Shown piece after piece: positions 18,198-26,911 of a stretch of 64,000 nucleotides of DNA. How positions within the stretch are numbered: position 1 is the stretch's first letter; every line of letters starts with the position of its first letter. The stretch is from an uncultured Eggerthellaceae bacterium (lineage in GTDB: Bacteria; Actinomycetota; Coriobacteriia; Coriobacteriales; Eggerthellaceae). Below the pieces are notes generated by a model. The model was given only the letters and a program-made list of their open reading frames with translations, did not search any database and was not told the origin of the DNA. The stretch spans positions 14,310 to 78,309 of the forward strand of contig CAKUFS010000009.1 of the NCBI GenBank assembly GCA_934648845.1, given 5' to 3'. The translations under genes and the position numbers were made by a program.

Positions 18198-19016
18198 GTG
18201 CACCGCATGGATTTTTTCGCACTCATATCTTCAATCGTGACCGCCGATGGACTCATTCCCTGGTGGGGCATTTTGGTAATCATCGGCGGATCGTTTCTAG
18301 CGGGATACGTGGACTCGATTGCCGGCGGCGGCGGCCTGATTGCCCTGCCTGCGTTCGCCGTTACGGGATTGCCGCTTCACCTGGCCATTGGCACGAACAA
18401 AGTCTCGTCCGCCATGGGCACCATCGTTGCCACCGTGAAATACGCGCGGCAAGGCTACATGGTGGCGTGGCTGTGCGCACCGTGCGTAGTTGTCGCGCTG
18501 ATCGGATCGGACATTGGCGCAAACCTGAGTCTTTTGGCCTCTGATATCTTCCTGCGCATCTTCATGCTGGTCGTCATCCCCATTGCGGGCTTTTACGTGC
18601 TGCGCCACAAAGACCTGGGACAAGCCGACGCCGATTGGTCGCGCAAAAAAACGCTCACAATTTGCCTGGCAGTTTCGCTGGTCATTGGCGCATACGACGG
18701 CTTCTACGGCCCCGGCACCGGCACGTTTCTCATGCTGCTGCTCACCAGCGTTGGCGGCCTGGGAGCCCGCCGCGCGGCGGGCGTGACGAAATGCGTGAAC
18801 CTGACCACGAACCTAACCGCGCTGGCTGTCTTCGCTTACAACGGAACATGCCTGTTCCTGCTGGGAATCATCGGCGGCCTGTTCAACATGGCGGGCAACT
18901 ACATTGGCTCAACGCAATTCACGGAGAAGGGAAGCGCCATTGTGCGCCCCATTATGCTTGTCGTGCTGGTGCTTTTCGCAATTCGCCTAATCACCGAGCT
19001 GGTCACGCAGGCGTAA
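18198..19016 (+). CDS. TSUP (TauE/SafE, YfcA-like) family permease
   Basis: A 272-residue integral membrane protein with about eight hydrophobic segments in two similar halves, as usual for the TSUP family, whose members export sulfite, sulfoacetate or other small anions. Family signatures are seen in the first half (SFLAGYVDSIAGGGGLIALP, AIGTNKVSS) and repeated in the second (GAYDGFYGPGTGTFLML, AAGVTKCVNLTTNLTAL). The GTG at 18198 has AGGA five bases ahead; an ATG at 18207 is the alternative. It is a single gene; the next gene starts 259 bp downstream. Substrate unknown; no sulfur-metabolism genes lie nearby. Confidence 0.85.
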   Translation: MHRMDFFALISSIVTADGLIPWWGILVIIGGSFLAGYVDSIAGGGGLIALPAFAVTGLPLHLAIGTNKVSSAMGTIVATVKYARQGYMVAWLCAPCVVVALIGSDIGANLSLLASDIFLRIFMLVVIPIAGFYVLRHKDLGQADADWSRKKTLTICLAVSLVIGAYDGFYGPGTGTFLMLLLTSVGGLGARRAAGVTKCVNLTTNLTALAVFAYNGTCLFLLGIIGGLFNMAGNYIGSTQFTEKGSAIVRPIMLVVLVLFAIRLITELVTQA

Positions 19017-19275
19017 GCGCCGCGCGACAGCCCCTTCAGTCGGCCCTGAGCCCTGGGTGATGCCACCGCCGTCTTCCCCGGCGCCGCTCCTTCCCCCGCG
19101 CCCCAGAAATCCGCAGAACGTAGGAAAAGTGCGGACGAACAACTTCGCACACAACAAAACGTGGCTTCTCCGTGAAAAAAGCACGGCGTGTGTGCAGTGC
19201 GCCTCGTAAAATGGCACAATAGGACGATATGTAAAAATGCCCTAAATACGCAGCATTTGATTTAAAGGAGCACTC

Positions 19276-20403
19276 ATGGGGTTTTTTTCGCGCGTAGAAA
19301 ATAAAATGGAAGACACCATTGAAGGTGCCGCAGACAGAATGGTCAGCGCACCTATTTCCCCTGTTCAGATAGCTAAACAATGCGAAAAGCAAATGAAGCG
19401 GAACAAGATGGTGGGCGCCGGCAAGCAAATTGCCCCCACGCTTTACACCGTTTTGGTCAACGAAGACGATGACCATCGCCTGTTTGGATACTATCCCACG
19501 CTGGCGGGCGAAACGGAAACGTACCTTGTTGCGCGCGCTCACGACACGGGCTTGTCGCTTGACGGAAAGCCGCTCGTGCGCTTCATTGCCGATCCCGCGC
19601 TCAAGCACGGCAAGTTCGACGTTATTGCCGAATGCGTTGCCTCGCCCATTGTCTCTCGTTTGCGCGATGAAGAAATGTCACGTTACGGATTCGAAGGTCA
19701 CGGCGCGCGCGCAGGACGCGAAAACCCTGCTCAGATGCAGCATATCGACTATTCTCGACGCGCTCCGCAGCCCTACGAAGCCGACCCCTACGACACGTAC
19801 GATGAGTACGACGAGTACAGCAGCTTCAATAACTACACCACCCGCGATGCAAGCAGCAGCGCAGGTGCCGACCAATACGATGACTACAGCGACTTCCCCG
19901 GCGAAGACGGCTACGAGCAGTTCTCCTTCGACAGCAGCGCACCGCAAGGCCGCGGCGCTGCTGCAGCCGGGGCCGCAGGCGCCGCAGTCGCAGCAGCCGC
20001 TGCCGCAGCCGGAGCCGCAGCCGCGGGCGCAGCCGGCGCAGCAGGAGCCGCCGGAGCAGCAGCGGCCGGAGCAGCCGGCGCACGTCCCCACATGGACCTT
20101 CCCCAGGCGCAACCGTTGCGCGCCACGCTCACCGAGCGCATCACGGGCAAGCGTTTCACCCTGAGCGCCTCGAACGTCAAGCTCGGCCGCGAAACCGACA
20201 ACGACATCGTTATTGCCGACATGGGCGCCAGCCGCTATCACGCAACCATCGCACGCGGCCGCGACTGCTGGGTCATTACCGACCAGAACTCCACGAACGG
20301 CACGCTGGTGAACGGCCGCGAGATCACCTTTGCGCCCCTGCGCGACGGCGACACCATCACCATTGGCACCACGGAATACGTTTTCGCGCAGCAACAAAGG
20401 TAA
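19276..20403 (+). CDS. fhaA: FhaA-like protein: DUF3662 plus FHA domain
   Basis: A 375-residue cytoplasmic signalling adaptor. Residues 1-115 match the N-terminal DUF3662 domain of actinobacterial FhaA (MGFFSRVENKMEDTIEGAAD, then NKMVGAGKQIAPTLYTV). A flexible linker follows: first Tyr/Asp-rich (YDTYDEYDEYSSF), then Ala/Gly-rich (about 225-270). Residues about 290-372 form an FHA phosphothreonine-binding domain (KLGRETDNDIVI, SRYHATI, DQNSTNGTLVNG). It opens the fhaA-fhaB-PP2C-RodA/PBP-kinase set. In mycobacteria FhaA binds phosphorylated partners of the PASTA kinase and affects peptidoglycan synthesis. The Tyr/Asp linker is longer and more acidic than I remember from relatives. AAAGGAG seven bases before ATG supports the start. 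Confidence 0.9.
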   Translation: MGFFSRVENKMEDTIEGAADRMVSAPISPVQIAKQCEKQMKRNKMVGAGKQIAPTLYTVLVNEDDDHRLFGYYPTLAGETETYLVARAHDTGLSLDGKPLVRFIADPALKHGKFDVIAECVASPIVSRLRDEEMSRYGFEGHGARAGRENPAQMQHIDYSRRAPQPYEADPYDTYDEYDEYSSFNNYTTRDASSSAGADQYDDYSDFPGEDGYEQFSFDSSAPQGRGAAAAGAAGAAVAAAAAAAGAAAAGAAGAAGAAGAAAAGAAGARPHMDLPQAQPLRATLTERITGKRFTLSASNVKLGRETDNDIVIADMGASRYHATIARGRDCWVITDQNSTNGTLVNGREITFAPLRDGDTITIGTTEYVFAQQQR

Positions 20404-20415
20404 GAAGGGCCGCCC

Positions 20416-20829
20416 ATGATTGATGTGGTCTTGTTTGCAGGACGTATTCTGCTGGTCGCGTTTTTGTACATCTTTCTGTTTGCCATAATGAAAACAGGAA
20501 TCGGCCTGGTACGCGGGCAGCGGCGCAAAGAGCGCAGCTGGTCGCTTACGGTCGAGCACGGCCCCAAAGAGCTCATGGGCGTGCCCATTCCCGTGAAAAA
20601 ACCCATCACCGTCGGCCGCAGCCCCGAGGCGGACATCGTTATCGGGTCGGGCTACGTATCCAGCATGCACGCGAAGTTTTCCCTGATGGGAAATAACCTT
20701 TTCGTAGAAGACTTGAACTCGGCGAATGGAACGCTTGTCAATCGCAAGCCCATATCCGGTGCCGTTTCCCTGAAAAACAACGACGTGGTGAACACCGGCG
20801 ACGTCGCGTTTCGCGTTAGGTTCGAATAA
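20416..20829 (+). CDS. fhaB: FhaB/FipA-like membrane-anchored FHA protein
   Basis: A 137-residue protein with one N-terminal membrane helix (about residues 4-27, ILLVAFLYIFLFAIM) and a cytoplasmic FHA domain (about 58-135: VGRSPEADIVIGSGYVSSMH, DLNSANGTLVN). This matches FhaB (FipA) of Actinobacteria, which links the PASTA kinase to the division machinery. It starts 12 bp after fhaA and its TAA overlaps the next gene's ATG by one base, so the genes are translationally linked. The phosphopeptide-binding Arg and Ser (GRS, SSMH) are present. Confidence 0.9.
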   Translation: MIDVVLFAGRILLVAFLYIFLFAIMKTGIGLVRGQRRKERSWSLTVEHGPKELMGVPIPVKKPITVGRSPEADIVIGSGYVSSMHAKFSLMGNNLFVEDLNSANGTLVNRKPISGAVSLKNNDVVNTGDVAFRVRFE

Positions 20830-22076
20830 TGTCCCACGCAACCATCCCCTTGAACGAACGACACAGCAGCACCGTTCCCGCGTACGGCGCGCGCACCGAC
20901 GTGGGCCGCATGCGCGATCATAACGAAGATAATTACGTGGCAGCGCCGCCGCTGTACGCCGTGGCCGACGGCATGGGCGGACACGAAGCCGGCGAAGTGG
21001 CATCGAAGATTGCCGTGACCGTGCTTGAACAGCAAGCACCTACCACGCTGGACGCCAACGCGCTGTCCAACGCCGTGGTCACCGCGAACTATGCCATTAT
21101 GCGCGCCGTGGAAGACGGTCATGGCGCCGAAGGCATGGGCTGCACGCTCACCGCCGCTATGGTCAAGGGAGAGCGCCTGCTAATTGCGCAGGTGGGCGAC
21201 TCGCGCGCCTATCTTTTGCACCAAAGCCACTTGCAGCAAATCACGCGCGACCACTCGCTTATGTCGCTGCTTATCGAAACGGGCCAGATCACGCCGGAGG
21301 AAGCGGAAACGCACCCGCAGCGCTCGGTTATAACGCGCGCGCTGGGCGGCAGCATTGATACCGTGCCCGACATTTACGAGCTGAACGTTTCCGCAGGTGA
21401 CCGCCTGCTTTTATGCTCCGACGGTCTGTCGAATATGGTAAGCGAAGACGACTTGACCGAAATCCTTACGCGCTTTCGCGACCCGCAGCGCTGTGCAAAC
21501 CAGCTGATCAAGCGCGCAAACATGAACGGCGGTAACGACAATATTACCGCCGTGGTGGTAGACATCGAAGGCAACGTGCCCGAGCAAATCCGCAAGCACA
21601 GCCGCAAATCGCGCTTCACCGTGGGCATTGTGGCGTTTTTGCTGCTGGCCGTTTTGGGCGGCGCGTGCTTTGGCGTGTACCATTGGATGACGACCTCGGC
21701 ATACCTGGCGGAAAGCAACGGCCATGTAGCCATTTACCAGGGCGTTGCCGGCGGCTTCTTCGGAATAGACAACAGCGAGCTGGTGGAAGAGACCACCATC
21801 AACGTGGATGACCTGAACGCCGGCTTGGCGCAGCGCCTGCGGGGCGATGGCGTAAAAGCTGACAACCTGGACGAAGCGCGCCGCTTGGCGCAGGAATACG
21901 CGGAAGACGCCGAACGCAACAAAAGCGTTTCCGCAGGTGGCGAAGATGCCAGCAGCAACGCCACGGGCGCAACGGGCATCGCAACGGGCGCCGCAGGTGC
22001 CACCGCAACCGCCGGCGCGGGCACAACCGTCGCCACCGGCACCGTCGCCGCAGCAACAACTGAAAGCGAGGCATAG
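20829..22076 (+). CDS. pstP: PP2C-family Ser/Thr protein phosphatase (PstP/PrpC type)
   Basis: A 415-residue membrane phosphatase that should reverse the PASTA kinase encoded downstream. The catalytic domain (about 18-255) has the metal-binding signatures GRMRDHNEDNY, VADGMGGHEAGEVAS, LLCSDGLSNMV and GGNDNITAVVVDI. A membrane helix (about 265-287, FTVGIVAFLLLAVLGGACFG) leads to an outside part of about 125 residues ending in an Ala/Thr/Gly-rich tail. Mycobacterial PstP has the same layout. It sits between fhaB (1-bp overlap) and the RodA/PBP fusion gene (8-bp gap), so it belongs to one operon. Confidence 0.92.
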   Translation: MSHATIPLNERHSSTVPAYGARTDVGRMRDHNEDNYVAAPPLYAVADGMGGHEAGEVASKIAVTVLEQQAPTTLDANALSNAVVTANYAIMRAVEDGHGAEGMGCTLTAAMVKGERLLIAQVGDSRAYLLHQSHLQQITRDHSLMSLLIETGQITPEEAETHPQRSVITRALGGSIDTVPDIYELNVSAGDRLLLCSDGLSNMVSEDDLTEILTRFRDPQRCANQLIKRANMNGGNDNITAVVVDIEGNVPEQIRKHSRKSRFTVGIVAFLLLAVLGGACFGVYHWMTTSAYLAESNGHVAIYQGVAGGFFGIDNSELVEETTINVDDLNAGLAQRLRGDGVKADNLDEARRLAQEYAEDAERNKSVSAGGEDASSNATGATGIATGAAGATATAGAGTTVATGTVAAATTESEA

Positions 22077-22084
22077 AAAACCCC

Positions 22085-24841
22085 ATGTCAAGAAGAGCAA
22101 CAGAACTGTTTTTGCTCTGCGCGGCAGCACCCATTATTGTGCTGCTGTTCATCATGCTTGCCATCACTCAGGGCCAGCAAGTGGGGCTTTCTGCCATTTC
22201 CGTTCCCCTTATCATGTTTGGGCTGTTCATTGTGGCGCATCTTGCCGTGCGCAAACTCGCGCCCAGCGCCGACCCCGCGCTGTTACCCATCACGTTTGCG
22301 CTCACGGGCGTTGGCATGGCGTTCATCACGCGCATCAACCCCAGCATGGCCAACCAGCAACTCATGTGGCTCGCACTGGGCGTAGCGGCGTTCATTGCCG
22401 TGCTCATCTTCGTGAAAAACATTGATGAGCTGGCAAAATACAAATATGTCATGGCGATCATCGGCTTCGCTTTGCTGCTATCCCCCCTGCTGCCCGTTAT
22501 TGGCACCGAAAGCTACGGCAGCCGCATTTGGCTCACCTTCGGGCCTTTCAGCTTCCAACCGGGCGAAATCGCTAAAATCGTCATCGTGCTGTTCCTGGCG
22601 GGCTACCTTGCCAGCAACCGCGAAATGCTCTCGGTGTTCACGTGGCGCGTGGGACCGTTCGAGCTGCCCGACGTGCGCACGCTGCTGCCCCTGCTGTTCA
22701 TGTGGGCGGTTGCCGTGGTCATTGTGGTATTCGAGAAGGACCTGGGCAGCGCCCTGGTGTTCTTCTTCGTGTTCATTGCCATGCTGTATTTTGCCAGCGG
22801 ACGAAAGTTTTACCTGGTCATAAGCTTGCTTTTGGCAAGCCTTGCCGCAGTGGCGCTGTACTTTTTGTTCTCGCACGTGCAAGTGCGCGTGCAAACATGG
22901 CTTGACCCCTTCGCCGACGCGCAAAACACCGGCTACCAGCTGGTGCAAACCCTGTATTCCCTGGCGGACGGCGGGCTGTTCGGCACGGGAATCGGCGAAG
23001 GCCTGTCCACGCTTATCCCCGTGGTGGAAAGCGACTTCATTTTCGCGTGCATCGGCGAAGAAACCGGCCTTCTGGGCGCCGCGGCACTGCTGCTGCTGTA
23101 CCTGAGCTTTGCCATTCGCGGCTTTGCCACGGCGGCGCGCGCGAAAAGCGACGTGAGCTCGTTTGTGGCAGCGGGCCTGACCACCATCATTGTGCTGCAG
23201 GCATTCATCATTGTAGGCGGCGTGACAAAGCTCATCCCGCTCACGGGTCTGACCCTTCCCCTGGTAAGCAAGGGCGGATCATCGCTGCTCATGGCGTTTA
23301 TCTGCGTTGCGCTGCTCATGCGCTGTGGCGATGAAGGCACCAGCCTGGACGAAGAAATTACATCGGCCACCACCATCATCAGCCCCAACAACGCGCTGGG
23401 CCGCTTCCAGCTGGGCAAACGCCTGACGAGCGGCATGTGCGTGTTTGCTGTGATGTTTGCGCTGTTAGTGGGCAACCTGACCAGCATCATGGTTGTTAAA
23501 GCCGACGACTACAAGGCCATGCCGGCGAACAACCACACCATTTTGAATAACGCGAAGATTCAGCGCGGCTCCATTTCTACCAGCGACGGCGTGATTTTGG
23601 CGCAAAGCACCGCCAACGAAGACGGCACGTACACGCGCGAATACCCGCAGGGAACAACTGCCGCGCACGTGGTGGGATACTTCTCCGAAACGTACGGCTC
23701 AAGCGGCATCGAGTCGTCGCAAAACGACGTGCTGACCGGCAAGAAAAGCTTTGCCACCTGGAACGACGCACTTGCCGCCGTTACCGGTTCGGGCACCGCG
23801 GGCAACGACATCACACTCACGCTGAACTCCGAAATCCAGAAAGCCGCCGAGCAAGCACTTTCCGGCTACACGGGCGCCTGTGTGGTCATGAATCCGAAAA
23901 CGGGCGCGGTGCTGGGCATGGCGTCTTCGCCCACCTACGATGCTTCCAACCCTGACCAGGCGCTTTCTTCCACCGACGGCAACATGTCGGTATACAACCG
24001 CGCAACCCAGGCCCTGTATGCGCCGGGCTCCACGTTCAAGATGGTAACGCTCACCAGCGCCCTGGAAACGGGCACGGCAAGCGAAGACACCACCTATAGC
24101 GCCCCGGGTTCCATGGATATTGGTAACGCGCCGGTCAGGAACTTTGCAAGCACCGATTACGGAACCATTACGCTGGCGCGCGCAACCGAAGTTTCCTCGA
24201 ACACCGTGTATGGCCAGCTGGGCGTTCAACTGGGTGCGGAAACGCTGGTAAGCAGCGCCGACAAGTTCGGCTTCGATACCAGCATCGACTTCGACCTTCC
24301 CCTGGTCACATCGCTCATGGCCGACCCCAACGACATGACCACGTGGGAAACCGCTTGGGCTGCCGCGGGCGAGCCCGTGGGTGAAACTTCGGCCACGCAC
24401 AAGAGTGCCGCCGGCCCGCAGGCAACGGTGCTGCAAATGGCGCTGGTGGGCTGCGGCATTGCAAATGATGGCGTAATACAGCAGCCGTACCTGGTAGATA
24501 GCATATATAATGCAAACGGAGAGAGAAGTTATACCACTTCGCCGTCGAAACTGCTCAAAGCGACTGATTCCGCCACCGCACAGCGCGTGCGCACTGTTTT
24601 GGAAGGTGTGGTGAACAACGGCACTGGCCAGGCAGCCGCAGTAACGGGCGTGCAGATTGCGGGCAAAACGGGCACGGCGGAGCTTGACGATGGCAACAAT
24701 TATTGGTTTGTGGGCATGGGCCCTTCCGATGACGCAAGCGTGGTAGTCGCGATTGTCATCGAGAAGGGCGAAAGCGGTATTGCCACAAGCCGTGCGAAAA
24801 ACATTTTGGAAACCGCATTGCGTGTTCAGGGTAATTTGTAA
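22085..24841 (+). CDS. RodA/FtsW-type glycosyltransferase fused to a class B PBP
   Basis: A 918-residue bifunctional peptidoglycan synthase. Residues 1-420 are a SEDS protein (RodA/FtsW), with about ten membrane segments and signatures such as GSRIWLTFGPFSFQPGEIAK, FEKDLGSALVFF and PLTGLTLPLVSKGGSSL. A further membrane helix (about 449-471) begins the PbpA-like part, which keeps the usual N-terminal motif (RGSISTSDGVILA). The transpeptidase motifs are complete: STFK at 649-652, SSN at 704-706 and KTG at 861-863. In mycobacteria rodA and pbpA are two adjacent genes at this place in the operon; here one frame spans both, with no stop between. Polymerase and crosslinker are thus covalently tied. 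It lies between the phosphatase and kinase genes. Confidence 0.93.
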   Translation: MSRRATELFLLCAAAPIIVLLFIMLAITQGQQVGLSAISVPLIMFGLFIVAHLAVRKLAPSADPALLPITFALTGVGMAFITRINPSMANQQLMWLALGVAAFIAVLIFVKNIDELAKYKYVMAIIGFALLLSPLLPVIGTESYGSRIWLTFGPFSFQPGEIAKIVIVLFLAGYLASNREMLSVFTWRVGPFELPDVRTLLPLLFMWAVAVVIVVFEKDLGSALVFFFVFIAMLYFASGRKFYLVISLLLASLAAVALYFLFSHVQVRVQTWLDPFADAQNTGYQLVQTLYSLADGGLFGTGIGEGLSTLIPVVESDFIFACIGEETGLLGAAALLLLYLSFAIRGFATAARAKSDVSSFVAAGLTTIIVLQAFIIVGGVTKLIPLTGLTLPLVSKGGSSLLMAFICVALLMRCGDEGTSLDEEITSATTIISPNNALGRFQLGKRLTSGMCVFAVMFALLVGNLTSIMVVKADDYKAMPANNHTILNNAKIQRGSISTSDGVILAQSTANEDGTYTREYPQGTTAAHVVGYFSETYGSSGIESSQNDVLTGKKSFATWNDALAAVTGSGTAGNDITLTLNSEIQKAAEQALSGYTGACVVMNPKTGAVLGMASSPTYDASNPDQALSSTDGNMSVYNRATQALYAPGSTFKMVTLTSALETGTASEDTTYSAPGSMDIGNAPVRNFASTDYGTITLARATEVSSNTVYGQLGVQLGAETLVSSADKFGFDTSIDFDLPLVTSLMADPNDMTTWETAWAAAGEPVGETSATHKSAAGPQATVLQMALVGCGIANDGVIQQPYLVDSIYNANGERSYTTSPSKLLKATDSATAQRVRTVLEGVVNNGTGQAAAVTGVQIAGKTGTAELDDGNNYWFVGMGPSDDASVVVAIVIEKGESGIATSRAKNILETALRVQGNL

Positions 24842-24884
24842 GAGGATATAGGGATAACAGCAAAAAGCCTTAAGGAGCAAAGAA

Positions 24885-26888
24885 ATGGCTGGCGATTTCG
24901 TAGGACGGGTCTTTAGCGACCGCTATAAAATTACAGAACGAATTGGCGTGGGAGGCATGGCGGAAGTCTACCGTGCTCAGGATACCGTATTGGGACGCAC
25001 CGTTGCCGTAAAGGTGATGCTGCCCCAGTATGCGGAAAGCCCCGATTTCACCCAACGTTTCAAGCAGGAAGCCGCTGCCGCCGCCAACCTGCAGAGTCCC
25101 TACATTGTAAACATCTACGACTGGGGCAACGATAACGGCACGTACTACATTGTGATGGAGCTCATCCGCGGCACCGATCTGAAGACCGGCATCAAAGCGC
25201 GCGGCGCACTCAACCAGCGCAAAGTTGCGGAAATCGGTTCGCAGGTGTGCTCGGCACTCAACGTTGCTCACAACCAGGATCTGATTCACCGCGACATCAA
25301 GCCACAGAACATCATGGTGCAGCCCGATGGCAACATCAAAGTCATGGACTTTGGCATTGCGCACGCGAAAAACTCCGTGAAAACCCAAACATCCAGCGTT
25401 TTGGGCACGGCGCACTATATCTCCCCCGAGCAGGCGCAGGGCAAGGAGCTTGACGCCGCCAGCGACATTTACTCGCTGGGCATTGTGCTGTTCGAAGCTG
25501 CCACCGGTCAGCTGCCCTTCGACGGCCCCGATGCCATTAGCGTAGCCATGAAGCAGGTCAACGAGCTGCCGCCCTACCCCAGCGATTTCAACCCCAACAT
25601 TGATCCCGCGCTTGAAGAGATCATCATGAAAGCGCTGGAGAAGAACCCGCGCGACCGCTTCTCAAGCGCGCAGGAAATGCGTGCCGCCCTGAACGATTAC
25701 TTGGCAGGACGCACGCCCAGCTTCTCTAGAAATGTGTCTTCATCTGCAAAAACCGCTTATCTGGGCAACGGCGTGCAGGCAGGACCCGCGGGAGCTACCA
25801 TGGTGTTGCCGGGTGGCGCCGCCGCGCAAAACGGCAGCTACGCAGGACGCGGCCCGCTGGACAAAACTGCCGTGTTGCCTGCATCTGAGAGCGCCGTTAT
25901 GGGCGCTGGATCAGCAGGCGGGGCGGCATCGAACCGCAGCTATCGCCACAACAACGCCCTTGACGAAGAGCCGAAGGGCGGCGTTTCGCGGCGCGCCGTG
26001 GTGGGCGGCATTATTGCCGTGATCGTTGTGGCGCTGCTTGCTATCGGCGGCTTCAAGATGTTCGGCTCAAGCAGCGGCGAGGAAATCGAAGTGCCTAACG
26101 TGATGGGCATGACCTCGCGCGAAGCAACGGCGGCGCTCAAGGCTGCTGGCTTTGAGCTGGGCACCACCGATAAATCCTACGACACCGATGCAAAAGATGG
26201 CGAAGTGATCAAGCAGAACCCCGCTGCCAAGACAAAGGCCGCAAAGGGCTCTAAGGTCAACATCACCGTTTCCCTGGGCGCCGAGCAAGTTGTGGTGCCC
26301 AACTTGGACAACATGACGGCCAAGGAAGCTCAGGATGCCCTGACCAAGGCAGGCCTGGTTGCACGCGCGGGTACCGCTGAGTATTCCGCCGACGTTGACG
26401 TGAACCACATTATCAGGCAGTCCCCCGCTGCCGGTGAAACGGTAACGAAGGGCGACACCGTTGAGTACATCTTGTCGCTGGGCGCCGAAAACGTGACCGT
26501 CCCCAGCGTGGTGGGCTATTCGCAAAGCGGCGCGGAATCGGCACTTTCGGCAGCTGGTTTCAGCGTGAACGTGAAAACGCAGCACAGCAGTTCGGTCTCC
26601 GAGGGGCTGGTTATCAGCCAAAGCCCGAATGGCGGCAAGCTTGAGAAGGGTGAAACGGTCACGATTGTGGTAAGCTTGGGCGAAGACCCTGCGACCGCCG
26701 AAGTTGACATCCCCAATGTAGTGGGCAAAACGCTCAGCCAGGCAAAAAGCGCCCTAAGTGCCGCTGGGTTCAACGTTTCCGTAAGCGGCCAGGAAGACGA
26801 TTCGGCAAGGGTTGCTTCTCAATCGCAAACGGGAACGGCTGCAAAGGGTACGACCATCACGCTTACCCTTGAGCAGAAGCAACCGTAG
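24885..26888 (+). CDS. pknB: PASTA-domain Ser/Thr protein kinase (PknB/StkP type)
   Basis: A 667-residue membrane kinase that senses peptidoglycan fragments or lipid II. The kinase domain (1-265) has GVGGMAEVYRA (P-loop), VAVKVML (catalytic Lys), HRDIKPQNIMV (catalytic Asp), DFGIA (metal) and SPEQAQG. A juxtamembrane linker rich in Ala/Gly/Ser precedes a helix (about 370-392). The outside part has four PASTA units starting near 399, 465, 533 and 606, each with a VPNV/VPNL-type opening; the last is slightly shorter. AAGGAG precedes ATG. It closes the fhaA operon, 43 bp after the RodA/PBP gene. There is no second (pknA-like) kinase here, unlike mycobacteria. Confidence 0.95.
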   Translation: MAGDFVGRVFSDRYKITERIGVGGMAEVYRAQDTVLGRTVAVKVMLPQYAESPDFTQRFKQEAAAAANLQSPYIVNIYDWGNDNGTYYIVMELIRGTDLKTGIKARGALNQRKVAEIGSQVCSALNVAHNQDLIHRDIKPQNIMVQPDGNIKVMDFGIAHAKNSVKTQTSSVLGTAHYISPEQAQGKELDAASDIYSLGIVLFEAATGQLPFDGPDAISVAMKQVNELPPYPSDFNPNIDPALEEIIMKALEKNPRDRFSSAQEMRAALNDYLAGRTPSFSRNVSSSAKTAYLGNGVQAGPAGATMVLPGGAAAQNGSYAGRGPLDKTAVLPASESAVMGAGSAGGAASNRSYRHNNALDEEPKGGVSRRAVVGGIIAVIVVALLAIGGFKMFGSSSGEEIEVPNVMGMTSREATAALKAAGFELGTTDKSYDTDAKDGEVIKQNPAAKTKAAKGSKVNITVSLGAEQVVVPNLDNMTAKEAQDALTKAGLVARAGTAEYSADVDVNHIIRQSPAAGETVTKGDTVEYILSLGAENVTVPSVVGYSQSGAESALSAAGFSVNVKTQHSSSVSEGLVISQSPNGGKLEKGETVTIVVSLGEDPATAEVDIPNVVGKTLSQAKSALSAAGFNVSVSGQEDDSARVASQSQTGTAAKGTTITLTLEQKQP

Positions 26889-26911
26889 TGACCGTATAGA
26901 GGAGTATGCAC

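Noticed and set aside
17878..18240. Plus-strand frame of 120 codons before the TSUP gene
   Set aside because: Arg/Pro/Ala low complexity, overlaps the start of a well-supported gene in another frame, no recognised domain.
19276..26888. A second kinase gene (pknA) in the fhaA operon
   Set aside because: The frame order is complete and contiguous; only one kinase domain is found.
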